A DNA stretch of 64,000 bases, taken from positions 69,135,449 through 69,199,448 of the forward strand of contig NC_071355.1 in NCBI RefSeq assembly GCF_943734655.1, given 5' to 3'. How positions within the stretch are numbered: the stretch's first letter is position 1; every line of letters begins with the position of its first letter. The translations under genes and the position numbers were made by a program. Shown here piece after piece: positions 33,711 to 45,464 of this stretch. The notes beneath the pieces are model-generated. The model was not told the DNA's origin. It saw only the letters and a list, made by a program, of their open reading frames with translations, and searched no databases. This stretch comes from Sabethes cyaneus (taxonomy: Eukaryota > Arthropoda > Insecta > Diptera > Culicidae).

Positions 33711-35530
33711 TATTGTCTAAATATAATTTAGACAATGAGACCATTGGAAAAGTTGTGGAAAAGTTACTCTTTACGTACTACAACATGTGTTACCTTTATT
33801 GTTTTTATATTATCATAATAATCATTATATCATGGGCGTGTAAAATTGTTGTTGATATGTTATCTCAGGTAACAGGTATCAGCATTTGTGGCTCGAGCAG
33901 CACGTTGTTATCTCATTACCTGATTATTATTATTATTATTTATTCACATCCACGGGCATTTCACGAAGAACATCTACTAGTATATAATTGGTAACAACAA
34001 ACAATATACTGCATACAATCACAAACAAATGAATAAATTTACGACTTTACTTGTTTTTCCTTTCCATACAAACAAAACAAAGCTACCTTCAAACACTAAA
34101 AAACAAGAACAGTAGAAGCAACACCACAAGAAGCTGATTTCTTCTGCTAAATTGGTTTGAAATTTGCTAGCGTAATACCTTCGCCAAATTTGCACAATCG
34201 CCTAACGAGATGTAGTGACTAATCCGTTAGTTTAGCCAAAAAATAGCGTGTTAGTTCGAAGTAAAACATAGCATAACAGCTAGCGCAATTAGTGCAACAT
34301 AAATTCATCTAAAAAACAAATCAAACTTCATCAATTCGACTGATTATTTCAATTTGTTAACGAGCGCGAAACTGCACTGTCCTATTATTGATGCATTTAT
34401 TTCGTTTCTGATCCAAATCCCAACCATTCTAGTCCGTTACTTCGTTTTCCATTAGGAAGTCAGTGTCCAAAGTCGAAAAAAGTAGTGCAAGACAAAAAAA
34501 AAATATTTGTAAAAAACAAGCATTCATTCAACTACTAACCAAGCAAATAGCCATATTAGAATATCGAGAATACCAAAAATTAGTGCTAGCATTAAAACAC
34601 AAAAACCTTCTAAAAGAACGACACGCTGGAAATTTTATGATATTGATTTGTTTTTTCCCTATTATTATGCAACAATGAATACTCTATTTGTTTTTCCTCA
34701 CATTCTACGTACTCATAATATTTTAATTAAAATAAACAAAAAACGCAATACTTCCCCCCCAACAAAAGAAGAGAACGTCCCCGCTCCGCCGGAACCGGGC
34801 GCAACAGCCTTTCGGCGCTTTTCGTCAACCATCATCAATAGGAAGCTGTTTTCCTTTACACTTAACTACTAAGCAAGCACAGCAGAATGGATAGCAAACA
34901 AAGCAAAAACAAAACTAACGACAAAACAATAGTGGTAGAGCAATAATTTATCGTTGAGCAGCAACCAAAAAGTGTTAGTTCGCTCGTAGGCTTAAACAAA
35001 ATTCACAGTCGTTACTTGATACAATAACAAGAGAAAAACACATCCCAGCTCTGAAATTAGGTGGCCTTTCGGAATTAGAGTAGATTGTAACAAGGTAGGC
35101 AGTTTAAGTTATGTCTATTTATTGTGAGCAAACTCTGGTGTGTCCAGTTGTCGAAACATTAAAGCCATAAGGTAAAAAGAGAAACAAAAATGCTGTTGAT
35201 TTATATAGTTATGTATGTACTCGAAGACCACCCAATTATCTAGATAAGCCGGAATTTTATTTTACGAAAGCGTTATTTTGAAGTGAGCTTTTATGTATCT
35301 ATTTTAAGTTTTTAAATGCTAAATTTTGCCGAAAATATTGTTATGTTGCTTTTAGAAAGTTCTATTTATGATCCGAAAGCCGTACAGTATTAATTTAGCA
35401 GTAGGTATTCCCGAAAAAAGTGTTGATAGTAAAACAAAGAATGTCTAATTAATTTTTATTATATTTTAAAATGAGCTGGCAAAAGACTGTACTCGTGCTG
35501 CAACTAAAGGTATAATTCGTTGTAGTCATC
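33711..35530. other. No recognisable gene; possible distal 3' UTR of Uck
   Basis: Very A/T-rich, with A-rich runs and several AATAAA-like words. A conserved-looking G/C patch lies near 34770-34860. No gene was recognised. Confidence 0.4.
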
Positions 35531-35559
35531 TACTTAGTTACTTAGTTACCGGGTACGCG

Positions 35560-36655
35560 GCAGTAGCCAGGACTAGGAACGGCGTATAACAGCGACTGAT
35601 CTGGGGTGGACGGCTGATTTATGAATCGCTACACTGGGCATTGCATACCTAGGTACCGAGGTGCCCCTGGCCTTCCTGATCCATGTTGCTATATGAGTCT
35701 TGGAACCACCATCGAGCGTTGTTTGGCTACCAAAATAGTGAAAGGTCGCCACCTTCTCAACCTGATGTCTTGATATTGTGAGGTTGATTGGATTGTCAGA
35801 GTTCACTACCATAGACTTGGTTCTTACATTACTGTAAGACCTACTGTATTGAAAGTCTCGGAGAGGTCATTTGACTTGCTCTGTATATCGATCGGCGTTG
35901 TGCTAGCGAGAAAATGCCATCGGCATGGTCATGGTCATTTAGCTTCTCTATCGTTAGAAGATTCCATGGCAATACTCGATTTGGTCTACTGTCAAGTGCT
36001 TCAACTAATATCTTATCCATAACGTTGAGAAACAGCAGCGGTGATAAAATGCAGCCCTGTCTCATGACAGCAGGGGGAGGGGGGTGCGGTGGTCGGACAA
36101 GAGGCCGTTGTGCAAACCCTTGCAAGAGAACGCCTCGATGAGATGGATTAGCTTATCTGGAACTCCTCTACGCCTAAATGCGTCCCAGATGTTCTCGTGG
36201 TTAAATCGGTCAAACGCTTAATGAACAACATTAACGGTCAAGTTAATGAACACCAGCAGAAGAGAGTCCTGGAATTCGTTGAGCTGCTCCAATATAATGC
36301 CCAGCTTTGTGATACGGTCTACACATGATCGGCCAGCACGGAGTCCAACTTGCTGTGGCCGAAGGACAGCGTCTATCTTCTTCTGGATCTCGTAATTCTG
36401 GAGTAATACAGAGCAAAGTGAGGCCAGGCCAATTACCGCATTCAGTTAGGTCTCCTTTTTAAGGACTTTGACCAATGTGCGCTCCATCCAATCTTCCGGA
36501 AAAGCTGCGGATTTCCATATATTGCTGAAAAGCTCTCTGACATCTGAAACTCGGAAGAGTTGTTCAAAATGTTCAGTCCATCGCTTAAGCTGTTCTGTAC
36601 GGTCAGTCAGTAGCTGACAAGTTCTGTCCTTTATCGGCATATGATAGGAACCCAA
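35560..36655 (-). pseudogene. Non-LTR reverse transcriptase relic
   Basis: On minus, in order: FSNIWKSAAFPEDWMERTLV, then RPQQVGLRAGRSCVDRITK, IILEQLNEFQDSLLLVF, NHENIWDAFRRRGVPDK, RQGCILSPLLFLNVMDKILV, HDHADGIFSLAQRR (catalytic YADD replaced by HADG), and VEKVATFHYFGSQTTLDGG. At least three frame changes. The clade was not assigned. A dead copy. Confidence 0.8.
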
Positions 36656-36767
36656 GTAGCAATTCTAAGGCCACTTGGTTTTACTTGAATTTTATAAAAG
36701 TTTTATTGCGGTCTTAATCTGGTTTTATTATGGTATTTACGCAATACCAAGAGGATACGCGCAGCGA

Positions 36768-37375
36768 TGCCACTATGCCAGATATTTGCGCGTACATAAA
36801 TTTGAGACCCTATCATTTTCTCCGGGATATCTTATTTTCTCAGTCCAATAGTTAACAGCATTTATGAACTCAGTAAGCTGAAAGTGATTTTTTATGCAAA
36901 ATTGACCGCTGAATCCGAAAATGTGGTCAGAATAATTTAAAGTAGGATAGTTTTCGAGATATGCATTAAAGTTGAAATTTAGCTTAAAGAAAGAAAGTAC
37001 ATGCACATAAATACAAATTTCTCCGGCTGCAGTGCATCAATTTCAAATCTCTTTTTCCCATATTAAAGAGCAGAAAATTTGCTATCGATTAGTTGAACAT
37101 CATTTTTCGTAAGAATAATAGTACCGTAGATATTTGAGCATTTGTTTACAACAAAACAAAAAAGAACGCATTTTTTTGAAATATTTTCAACTTTATCAAA
37201 GGTTTTAGACAAGATTAACGCGTTTCAAAAATTTCAATTGAAATGTGGGTCTTAAAGGCCGATAAAAAACAAAGAAATCATTGGGTTAATGATAACAATC
37301 GTTTGAAAATTGTAGAAGTTATGACCATTTTACTAAAACAGTAATGTTTGCGCATTTAAATATTATGCTCTTGCA
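36768..37375. repeat. Left arm of 0.6-kb inverted repeat pair
   Basis: Matches 42665-43318 as reverse complement. Shared words include ATGACCATTTTACTAAAACA, GTACATGCACATAAATACAA and CGCTGAATCCGAAAATG. The outer ends share CACTAT.GCCAGATAT. Identity is high from 36893 inward and patchier outside. Confidence 0.8.
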
Positions 37376-37428
37376 AACACCCCCTTACTTCACGATTTTG
37401 CTCTCTTACTTGTCCACATGCCACAAAT

Positions 37429-37432
<4 letters not shown>

Positions 37433-37490
<58 letters not shown>
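37433..37490. repeat. (CT)29 microsatellite
   Basis: 58 bases of uninterrupted CT just inside the left arm of the inverted pair. Confidence 0.97.
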
Positions 37491-37492
<2 letters not shown>

Positions 37493-38726
37493 TTTTCAAA
37501 GACATACGCATCAACATTAAGGAGCACATTTTCATTTTTTTTTAGTTTTTTTTTATTCACATACTTGTAGCATGGGCTACGGAAGTCGAGTATTATTTGT
37601 ATCCCTGATGCAGTAATAGGATACCAGAAATGAACCGTTGCTTTTCAAGAGATGACGCTTTTCTCAAAATTTGTCGGTTATCTATGTTTACCTGCCTAAA
37701 CAATACCTAATCTAATATTATCTAATTTTCATAACTTCTGCCTAACTTTAATAAAAACAAACTTTTCCTATACTCCATTGCATCTTACTACCATTCTTCC
37801 GTGAGCCCGGGAAGGTGATTTTGATACCGTGCGAGAGCCGGGAGCTGAATATTTTTGCGACATTTCAATTTAAAGAAATTAAATTTCGTGACATGGACGC
37901 GATAAACAAAAACAATATTTACAAACTATTTGTTGGTTCAAATGTCAGAGGTTATACCGCCTTTAACGGTAAACACAAAAGAAACAGAGATGAAAGAGAG
38001 AGAGAGAGTGCTGTTGCCAAGCTGAGAAAAATTTGTGTTGCGCAAAATTGGGTAGTTTTTAATATGTACAATATGCGTTACCAAGCAACGACATCTGTTG
38101 AATTCAACAGGGAAACATTGACAGTTTCAAGCATATTTTCACACATGACACATGATGAAACACTAGCGCCAACTTCTGATTTTTATTTTCAGAAACTAGA
38201 GGCGGTATCCTATACAGTCTTCAAACTCTGCTTAATGCTGTCTATGAACAAACGCCATTCAGCTGGGTCATAGGGCTCAAACAGTAACTTCGAATAGCCC
38301 TTTTATATCCAAACACTAACAAGCAATGTCTTAATTGGCATAACATTTATCGAATTGCTTGTCATCTATACCTATAAAAAAGGATTTCTGTCTGTCTGTC
38401 CCTATGTTCCTAATACAATCGAAAACTACTGAACCGATCGGCGTGAAAATTTGCATGTAGGGGTTTTTGGGGCTAAGTAAGGTTCTCTCGATGGCAAAAG
38501 ACCCCTCCCCCACTAAGAGGGGGGGGGACTCCCATATAAATCTATACCTATAAAAATGGATTTCTGACTGTGTCCGAATGTTCCTTATGCAATCGAGAAC
38601 TACTGAACCGATCGGCGTGAAAATTTGCATATATGGGTTTATGTGGCCAGGGAAGGTTCTTATGATGGTTGGAGACCCCTCCCCCCACTAAGAGGGGGGG
38701 CTCCCATACAAATGAAACACAAATTT

Positions 38727-39188
38727 ATGCATAACTCGAGAACTTATCAAGCAAATGGAACAAAATTTTACATGTGGGTGTTTTTGGAGACAAGAATTTT
38801 TTCTATGGTGAATTGAGACCCCTCCCCACTTTAGGAGGGGGGGCTCCTATACAAATGAAATACAAATTTCCTCATAACTCGAAAACTAATTAATCGAATG
38901 GAACCATATTTGGCACGTGGGTGTTTTTGGAAGCATGAATTTTTTCTATGATGAATTAGGACCCCTTACCTGTTTAGGAGGGGGGCTCCCATACAAATGA
39001 AATACAAATTTCCTCATAACTCCAGAACTAATCAACAAATGGAACCAAATTTAGCATGTGGGTGTTTTTGTAGGCAATTTTTTTCTATGGTGAATTGAGA
39101 CCCCTCCTCTCTTTAGGAGGGGAATAATAACCCCTCTCCTTTTAAAGAGGGGGGCTCCCATACAAATCTATACCTATAAAGAAGGATT

Positions 39189-39265
<77 letters not shown>

Positions 39266-41500
39266 TTTGTGTTCCTTATAGAATCAAAAACTACTGAACC
39301 AATCGGCGTGAAAATTTGCATGTAGAGGTTTTTAGGGCCAGGAAAGGTTTTAGTGATGGTTAGAGACCCCTCCCCCCACTAAGAGGGGGGGCTCCCATAC
39401 AAATGAAACACAAATTTCTGCATAATTCGAGAACTAATTAAGCAAATAGAACCAAATTTGGCATGTGGGTGTTTTCGGTGACAAGAATTTATTCTAGGGT
39501 AATTTGAGACCCCTCCCCTCTTTATAAGGGGAATTATAACTCCTCTCCCCTTTAAGAGGGGGGGTTTCCATACCAATTTCCTCATAACTCGAGAACTAAT
39601 CAAGCAAATGGAACCAAATTTGGCATGTGAAGGTTTTCGAGGGCAAGAAAATTTTCTATGTTGAATTAGGACCCCTCCTCACTTTAAGAGGGGGGGCTCC
39701 TGTACAAATGAAATACCAATTTCCTCATAACTCGAGAACTAATCAAGCAAATGGAACCAAATTTGGCATGTGTGTGTTTTTGAAGACAAAATTTTTTTCT
39801 ATTATGAATTGGGACCCCTCCCCACTTTAAGAGGGGGGGGGCTCCTATACAAACGAAATACAAATTTCCTTATAACTCGAGAGCTAATCCAGCAAATGGA
39901 ACCAAATTTGGCATGTAGGTGTTTTTGGAGGCAAGAATGTTTTCTATGATGAATAAGAACCTCTCCCCACTTTAGGAGGGGGGGCTCCTATACAAATGAA
40001 ATACAAATTTCCTCATAACTCGAGAACTAATCAAGCAAATAGAACCAAATTTGGCATGTGGGTGTTTTCGGTGACAAGAATTTATTCTATGGTAAATTGA
40101 GACCCCTCCCTCTTTATAAGAGGAATTGTAACTCCTCTCTCCTTTAAGAGGGGGGGCTGCCATACAAATTTCCTCATAACTCGAGAACTAATCAAGCAAA
40201 TGGAACCAACTTTGGCATGTGAAGGTTTTCGAGGGCAAGAAAATTTTCTACGGTGAATTAGGACCCCTCCCCACTCTAAGAGGGGGGGCTCCTGTACAAA
40301 TGAAATGCAAATTTCCTCCTAACTCGAGAACTAATTAAGCAAATAGAACAACATTTGGCATGTGGGTGTTTTTTTTGGTGACAAGAATTTATTCTATGGT
40401 GAATTGAGACCCCTCCCCTCTTTATAAGAGGAATTATAACTCCTCTCCCCTTTAAGAGGGGGGACTTCCATACAAATTTCTTCATAACTCGAGAACTAAT
40501 CAAGCAAATGCAACCAAATTTGGCATGTGAAGGTTTTCGAGAGCAAGAAAATTTTCTATGGTGAATTAGGACCCCTCCCCACTTTAAGAGGAGGGGCTCC
40601 TGTACAAATGAAATACAAATTTCCTCATAACTCGAGAACTAATCAAGCGAATTGAACCAAATTTGGCATGTGTGTTTTTGGAGACAATTTTTTTTTCAAT
40701 GATGAATTGGGACCCCTCCCCACTTTAGGAGGGGGGGTCCTGTACAAACGAGATACAAATTTCCTCATAACTCGAGAACTAATCCAGCAAATGGAACCAA
40801 ATTTGGCATGTAGGTGTTTTTGGAGGCAAGAATTTTTTCTGTGATGAATTAGGACCTCTTCCCACATTAGGAGGGGGGGCTCCAATACAAATGAAATACA
40901 AATTTCCCCATAACTCGAGAACTAATCAAGCAAATGGAACCAACTTTGGCATGTGAAGGTTTTCGAGGGCAAGAAAATTTTCTACGGTGAATTAGGACCC
41001 CTCCCCACTCTAAGAGGGGGGGCTCCTGTACAAATGAAATACAAATTTCCTCCTAACTCGAGAACTAATCAAGCAAATAGAACAACATTTGGCATGTGGG
41101 TGTTTTTGGAGGCAACCATTTTTCCCATGATGAATTAGGACTTCTTACCTTTTTAGGAGGGGGGGGGGCTCCCATTCAAACGAAATACAAATTTGCTCAT
41201 AACTTTAGAACTAATCAAGTAAATGGAACCAAATTTGGCATGTGAGAGTTTTAGATGGCAGAATTTTTTTTCTGTGGTGTATTACGACCCCTTTCCCTTT
41301 TAAGAGGGTGGGCTTCCATACAAATGAAATACAAATTTCCTTATAATTTGAGTACTAATCAAGCAAATGGAACCAAATTTAGCATGTAGGAGATTTTTGA
41401 GTCTTGAATTTATTTTATGATAGTTAGAGACCTCTCACCCCTGTGGTAGGGGGATATGGACTCTCATACAAATAAAACAGAAATTTTGGCGAAACTCAAA
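38727..41500. repeat. Tandem array of about 150-bp units inside Helitron
   Basis: The phrase AACTCGAGAACTAATCAAGC recurs at intervals of roughly 140-165 bases (for example near 39585, 39735, 40020, 40185, 40325, 40490, 40630, 40915). Each unit carries a potential C-rich/G-rich hairpin. Confidence 0.85.
39189..39265. repeat. (TCTG)n microsatellite in Helitron 5' end
   Basis: About nineteen TCTG units directly after TCTATACCTATAAAGAAGGA. The other 5' ends in the window have only one to four units at the same place. Confidence 0.95.
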
Positions 41501-42664
41501 AACTAATCCAACTCGAGAAATTCGAGACTCTTCCATAAATCATTAATCAATAACAAGACCACAAAAACTATCTATAGTAACACTAGATCATTCAGGACGA
41601 GCCGGTCGCGAGTGTTGCCGGTGACCCGCCGTCGGAAGCGCCGCCCACTGGGGGACTTGCAAAACTCGAGAAGTGATAAAGATCATCCGAGATTCATGAT
41701 TTATGTACAACACAGGTTAATTTGTGGCAATACGAAGTTTGTCGGGTCAGCTAGTGAAATATAAATTTCCTCATAACTCGAGAACTAATCAAGCAAATGG
41801 AACCAAATTTGACATGTGGGTGTTTTTGGAGACAAGGATGTTTTCTGTGGTGAATTGAAACCTCTCCCCGCTTCAGGAGGGGGGCTCCTATACAAATGAA
41901 ATACAAATTTCCTCATAACTCGAGAATTAATCAAATGCAACCAAATTTGGCATGTGGGGGGTTTTGGAGGCTAAATTTTTTTAAATGATGGTTTGAGACT
42001 CCTCTCCCCTGCGGTAGGGGGATAAGGGCTCTCATACAAATAAAACAGAAATTTTGGCGTAACTCAAAAACTAATCGAACTTCAGAAATTTTAGACTCTT
42101 TCATAAAACATTAATCAATAACAAGACCACCAAAAACTATCAGTACTAACATTAGATAATTCAGCGCGAGACGGCTACAGTCCGCGAGTTATGGTCAACC
42201 GAGAATTGGTGCTCCGCAAAATGGTATTCGGCGAAACGGTTTGCAATGATGGCGAATATTTAAATGCTATCCACTTTGTTTTATCAGGCTGAACAATAGG
42301 GGTAGTTGTATTTTACTTTACTGTGAGGAAAATTTGTATATTAAAATACCCATGAACTCCCCAAAAACTTGCAAAACTCAAGATTGTGACAAAGGTCATC
42401 CGAGATTCACGAATTATGTACAACACAGTTTAATTTGTGGCAATATGACGTTTGTCGGGTCAGCTAGTGATCTATATAAATGGAAACGCAGTTTGCAATG
42501 AAGCAGTGAAATTAACCGGGGTTGTAAAAATATAGTTTCCACAGGCGTAACAGAGTTTCTGTGGATTAGGTTCATGTTCAAACTCATGCTTTGTTACGCT
42601 CATTTTTCTTACTGTTCTTACTATTTTCACAGTTGTTACCATTAAGAATTCAATCACTCTTCAA

Positions 42665-43318
42665 GCATGATCATGAGCAAGATATTCAAATGCTCAAATA
42701 TTACTGTTTTAGTAAAATGGTCATAACTTCTACAATTTTCAACCGATTGTTATCATTAACCCTATGATTTCTTTGTTTTTTATCGGCCTTTAAAACCCAC
42801 TTAAATCGAAATTTTTGAAACGCGTCAATCTTGTCTAAAACCTTTGATAAAATTCAAATTATTCTAAAAACATGCGTTCTTTTTTGTTCTGTTGTAAACA
42901 AATGCTCAAATATCTACAGTACTATTATTCTTACAGAAAAATGAAGTTCAACTAATCGATAGCAAATTTTCTCCTCTTTAATATGGGAGAAAGCGATTTG
43001 AAATTGGTGCACCGCAGCCGGAGAAATTTGTATTTATGTGCATGTACTTTCTTTCTTCAAGCAAAATTTCAACTTTAATGCATATCTCAAAAACTATCCT
43101 ACTTTAAATTTTTCTAATCACATTTTCGGATTCAGCGACCAATTTTACATGAGTTCACGCTTTTTGTTTTATTTTGTTAACTAGTGTAATTGGCATAACA
43201 AAAATAGTTTATGGAGTACTTTAAATTTTGGGAACTTAAGTTGAACCAGAATTCACAGGAACTAAAATAATTGGTGGATCCCAAATTTATGCCTGTCATA
43301 TATCTGGCAATAGTGTCA
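42665..43318. repeat. Right arm of 0.6-kb inverted repeat pair
   Basis: Reverse complement of 36768-37375 with insertions and substitutions. Together they bound 6.55 kb, or about 2.4 kb if the Helitron block is taken out. Confidence 0.8.
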
Positions 43319-43384
43319 TTCCTGGATACGAGCCAAAACACACTTATAGCTAGCTATAAAACCATTGTTCCTACACATGTCAGG

Positions 43385-43515
43385 TTTAGGTGTGTAGCCC
43401 TTATGAGTTTTGTTCACCTTCTCGTAAAACTTGCGGGTATCATTAGCCCGGAATAGTTGATCAAGCTCCTCACGATCTCTGTCCTCTATCATCAAAAGCT
43501 CCTGTTTCTAACTGA
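43385..43515 (-). pseudogene. RTE-like linker fragment
   Basis: On minus, EDRDREELDQLFRANDTRKF then YEKVNKTHKGYT in one frame, the same linker as at 27680-27620. An isolated piece of an RTE-like element. Confidence 0.65.
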
Positions 43516-43620
43516 TCCAGCAGCACCCTTTCGCCACCAACAAATTTAACGTTTTCCAGTTCCAGCTACCAGGTTCCAGGGCCTTTTTCAATGCCGAATG
43601 TTCCGAGTAACGGATAGCTA

Positions 43621-44069
43621 CAGTCAACCAAAAAAGTATTCGGACAGCAGCGCATACAATTTTCTTTTAGTAATTTTGCACAGTATTTTTGCAAAGAATG
43701 GTAACACATATTTTTTAAAACAATGTTTAACTAAAGCATATTTAGAATTTTATCCCAAACAGATTAAAACAGGTCATCAAGAATGTAAATGGTCCTACAA
43801 GGTAGCAGTTGAGCGAGAAAGGACATTTGTTTCAACTAATAGTTAACTGTCCGAATACTTTTTTGGCTGCATTTTTGAGGAATTCAAACTATATGTAGCC
43901 TATCTTCAAAACGGAAAGCTTTTCCCCGAATTTTTGTTGTGCATATAAATATGCTTTAATTAAACATTGTTTTAAAAAATATGTGTTACCATTCTTTGCA
44001 AAAATACTGTGCAAAATTTCTAAAAGAAAATTTTAAGCGCTGCTGTCCGAATACTTTTTTGGTTGACTG
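43621..44069. mobile_element. Tc1-type MITE, 449 bp
   Basis: TA at 43619-43620 and 44070-44071. The ends CAGTCAACCAAAAAAGTATT are inverted over about 125 bases, including ACACATATTTTTTAAAACAA. A partial extra copy of the end (CTGTCCGAATACTTTTTTGG) lies inside at about 43848. No transposase remains. Confidence 0.9.
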
Positions 44070-44071
44070 TA

Positions 44072-44930
44072 CATAGTTGAGAATTTTTAAAGACTGTGAC
44101 TCGCTCTTTTTGCTCCCAAGAGAGTAGCAGCCTTATAGCGCCATAAATACAAAATTCACAGTAATGCTTACTTCAGCAATAGTGTAGATAATAACGAATT
44201 CTACAAACGTCCCATACATCACTTTTTCAAAATTTACTTGGCTGACATGCAGTAATCAAAAGAGCAAAATCGAAGCGAAAAGTGTATGCCAAGCCTGACT
44301 GTGAGGAATACAAAAGGATGTCGGTTATATTGTTATTCAAAGGTGCACTCATCAAAAATATACTTGCGCTACAGTTTTCACTTGGTGTATTGTTATTCTG
44401 CATTGAAATTTTTTTAAAGTGTAGGCCAAAATATTTCGGGAGGGCCAAGGACACCCACCCCCCCCCCCCCCTCCCTGAAAAATTGCACTTTCATTGCGTT
44501 AAATAATGTATTTTAATTCTTTGTGCATGCATTTCTGAACTGCTAGAAAGACATTGTGAACTCACTGTCTGTTATCTAGATATAAAAGCAGGGGCGTTTA
44601 AGCTACAGTAGGGCCTTCGACTTGCGGACCTGCTTGGAAACTTTTTGCTAAATCATTCAATGAAAACTTTTTGGTGCCGTGCACATTTTGTCCAGTTTCA
44701 GGTACCTGAAAGATTTTATGTTATTTAGAAATATTTTCAGAAAACGAACCGCCAATTCCCGTCTATCAAATCGAATTGTTTACACAGCTCACCTGTCCGT
44801 TTTGCGCAGCCTTCAATGTAGTTTCACCTGTGTAACCAACACAACGAACCAACCACCCACCGGTGTTGGTTCTGTAGCGTGGCTCGTTCAGGTGCCACCA
44901 AAACAACAAGCCGCTACCAGCCACCATTGA

Positions 44931-44964
<34 letters not shown>

Positions 44965-44990
44965 TTCGTTGGCTTGACCACTACCATTCA
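44072..44990. other. Region upstream of the 45416 gene; (TCG)n tract
   Basis: No gene was recognised. A C-run lies at about 44457-44470, and an 11-unit TCG repeat (44931-44963) sits just before the likely transcription start. Confidence 0.5.
44931..44963. repeat. (TCG)11 microsatellite
   Basis: Uninterrupted TCG run next to the putative promoter or leader of the plus-strand gene at 45416. Confidence 0.95.
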
Positions 44991-44994
44991 GGGG

Positions 44995-45030
44995 CTTCAG
45001 TCAGTTGAGTTGTAGCTTTCGGTGCGTGCG
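44995..45030 (+). promoter_or_regulatory. Possible initiator-type core promoter
   Basis: TTCAGTCAGTTGAG holds two overlapping copies of the arthropod initiator TCAGT. GTGCGTGCGGG follows at downstream-element distance. No TATA box. A second TCAGT lies near 45063. This is inference from position upstream of a long leader. Confidence 0.3.
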
Positions 45031-45415
45031 GGTTGGATTTTTGTTGTGCGCTACGGCCAGGTTCAGTCGGATTATGTTTTAAGTTTGTTCCCTGTCGTGC
45101 TATCCCGTTCGCTCTGCCGGTCGTGATTGTGTTTCTGTGAGGAGAACAAACAGCGAAAGCTGTAGTAGCAGTTTTTTTTTCTCCTCGCTATATGTGTGTA
45201 AAGTGTGTGTTTCGGCTCAGTGTTTGAGATTGAAAGCAGAAAAAAGGCGAGCTGGAAAGCTCTTGCAGGCAGGTTCTTCAACGACCAGTCCGCCGTCCGT
45301 AACCGTACCAGGCCAAAACGGCAAATATAATTAGTGTGTTCTCTGTGTTCAGTGTTTTTGTGACCCAACCCAGAAGCCTAAATGAAGAGTTTATAGCGGT
45401 TGAAAAGCATCCAAA

Positions 45416-45464
45416 ATGCGATTTAATATATTCCTTGCTCCGACGATTGGAGTACTCGTACTAG
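45416..45464 (+). CDS. First coding exon of a secreted or membrane protein gene
   Basis: ATG in context TCCAAAATGC starts MRFNIFLAPTIGVLVLG, a short basic N-terminus plus hydrophobic core like a signal peptide. An excellent donor, CTAG/GTAAGT, follows one base into a codon. An in-frame TGA 15 bases upstream supports this start. The leader upstream (about 45000-45415) is G/C-richer than the surroundings and has a five-codon upstream ORF at 45381. No further exon was recognised to the end of the window, so the intron is at least 18.5 kb or the call is wrong. The family is unknown. Confidence 0.5.

Larger units (their letters stand above)
38365..42468 (+). mobile_element. Nested Helitron-like elements with tandem about 150-bp units
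   Basis: Three 5' termini, TCTATACCTATAAA, lie at 38365, 38541 and 39167, each preceded by A. Two 3' termini lie at 41752-41756 and 42464-42468, each reading GTCGGGTCAGCTAGT, i.e. ending in CTRRT, with a short upstream stem-like ACGAAGTTTGT (first copy). Between them about twenty units repeat CTCGAGAACTAATCAAGC, AACCAAATTTGGCATGTG and a C-rich/G-rich pair such as CCCCTCCCC..AGGAGGGGGG. No Rep/helicase is encoded, so the copies are non-autonomous. The long open frames over this block follow the repeat and are not genes. Confidence 0.8.

Noticed and set aside
34456..34680. Possible extra 3' exon of Uck after ATTAG at 34455
   Set aside because: From the donor at 32669 the joined frame runs into a Lys/A-rich sequence unlike any UCK C-terminus, whereas the unspliced reading of exon B ends in the conserved RPH.
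38331..41140. Several 60-100 codon open frames on both strands over the Helitron block
   Set aside because: They repeat with the 150-base unit, encode near-identical peptides on both strands and follow the repeat period, so they are by-products of tandem DNA.
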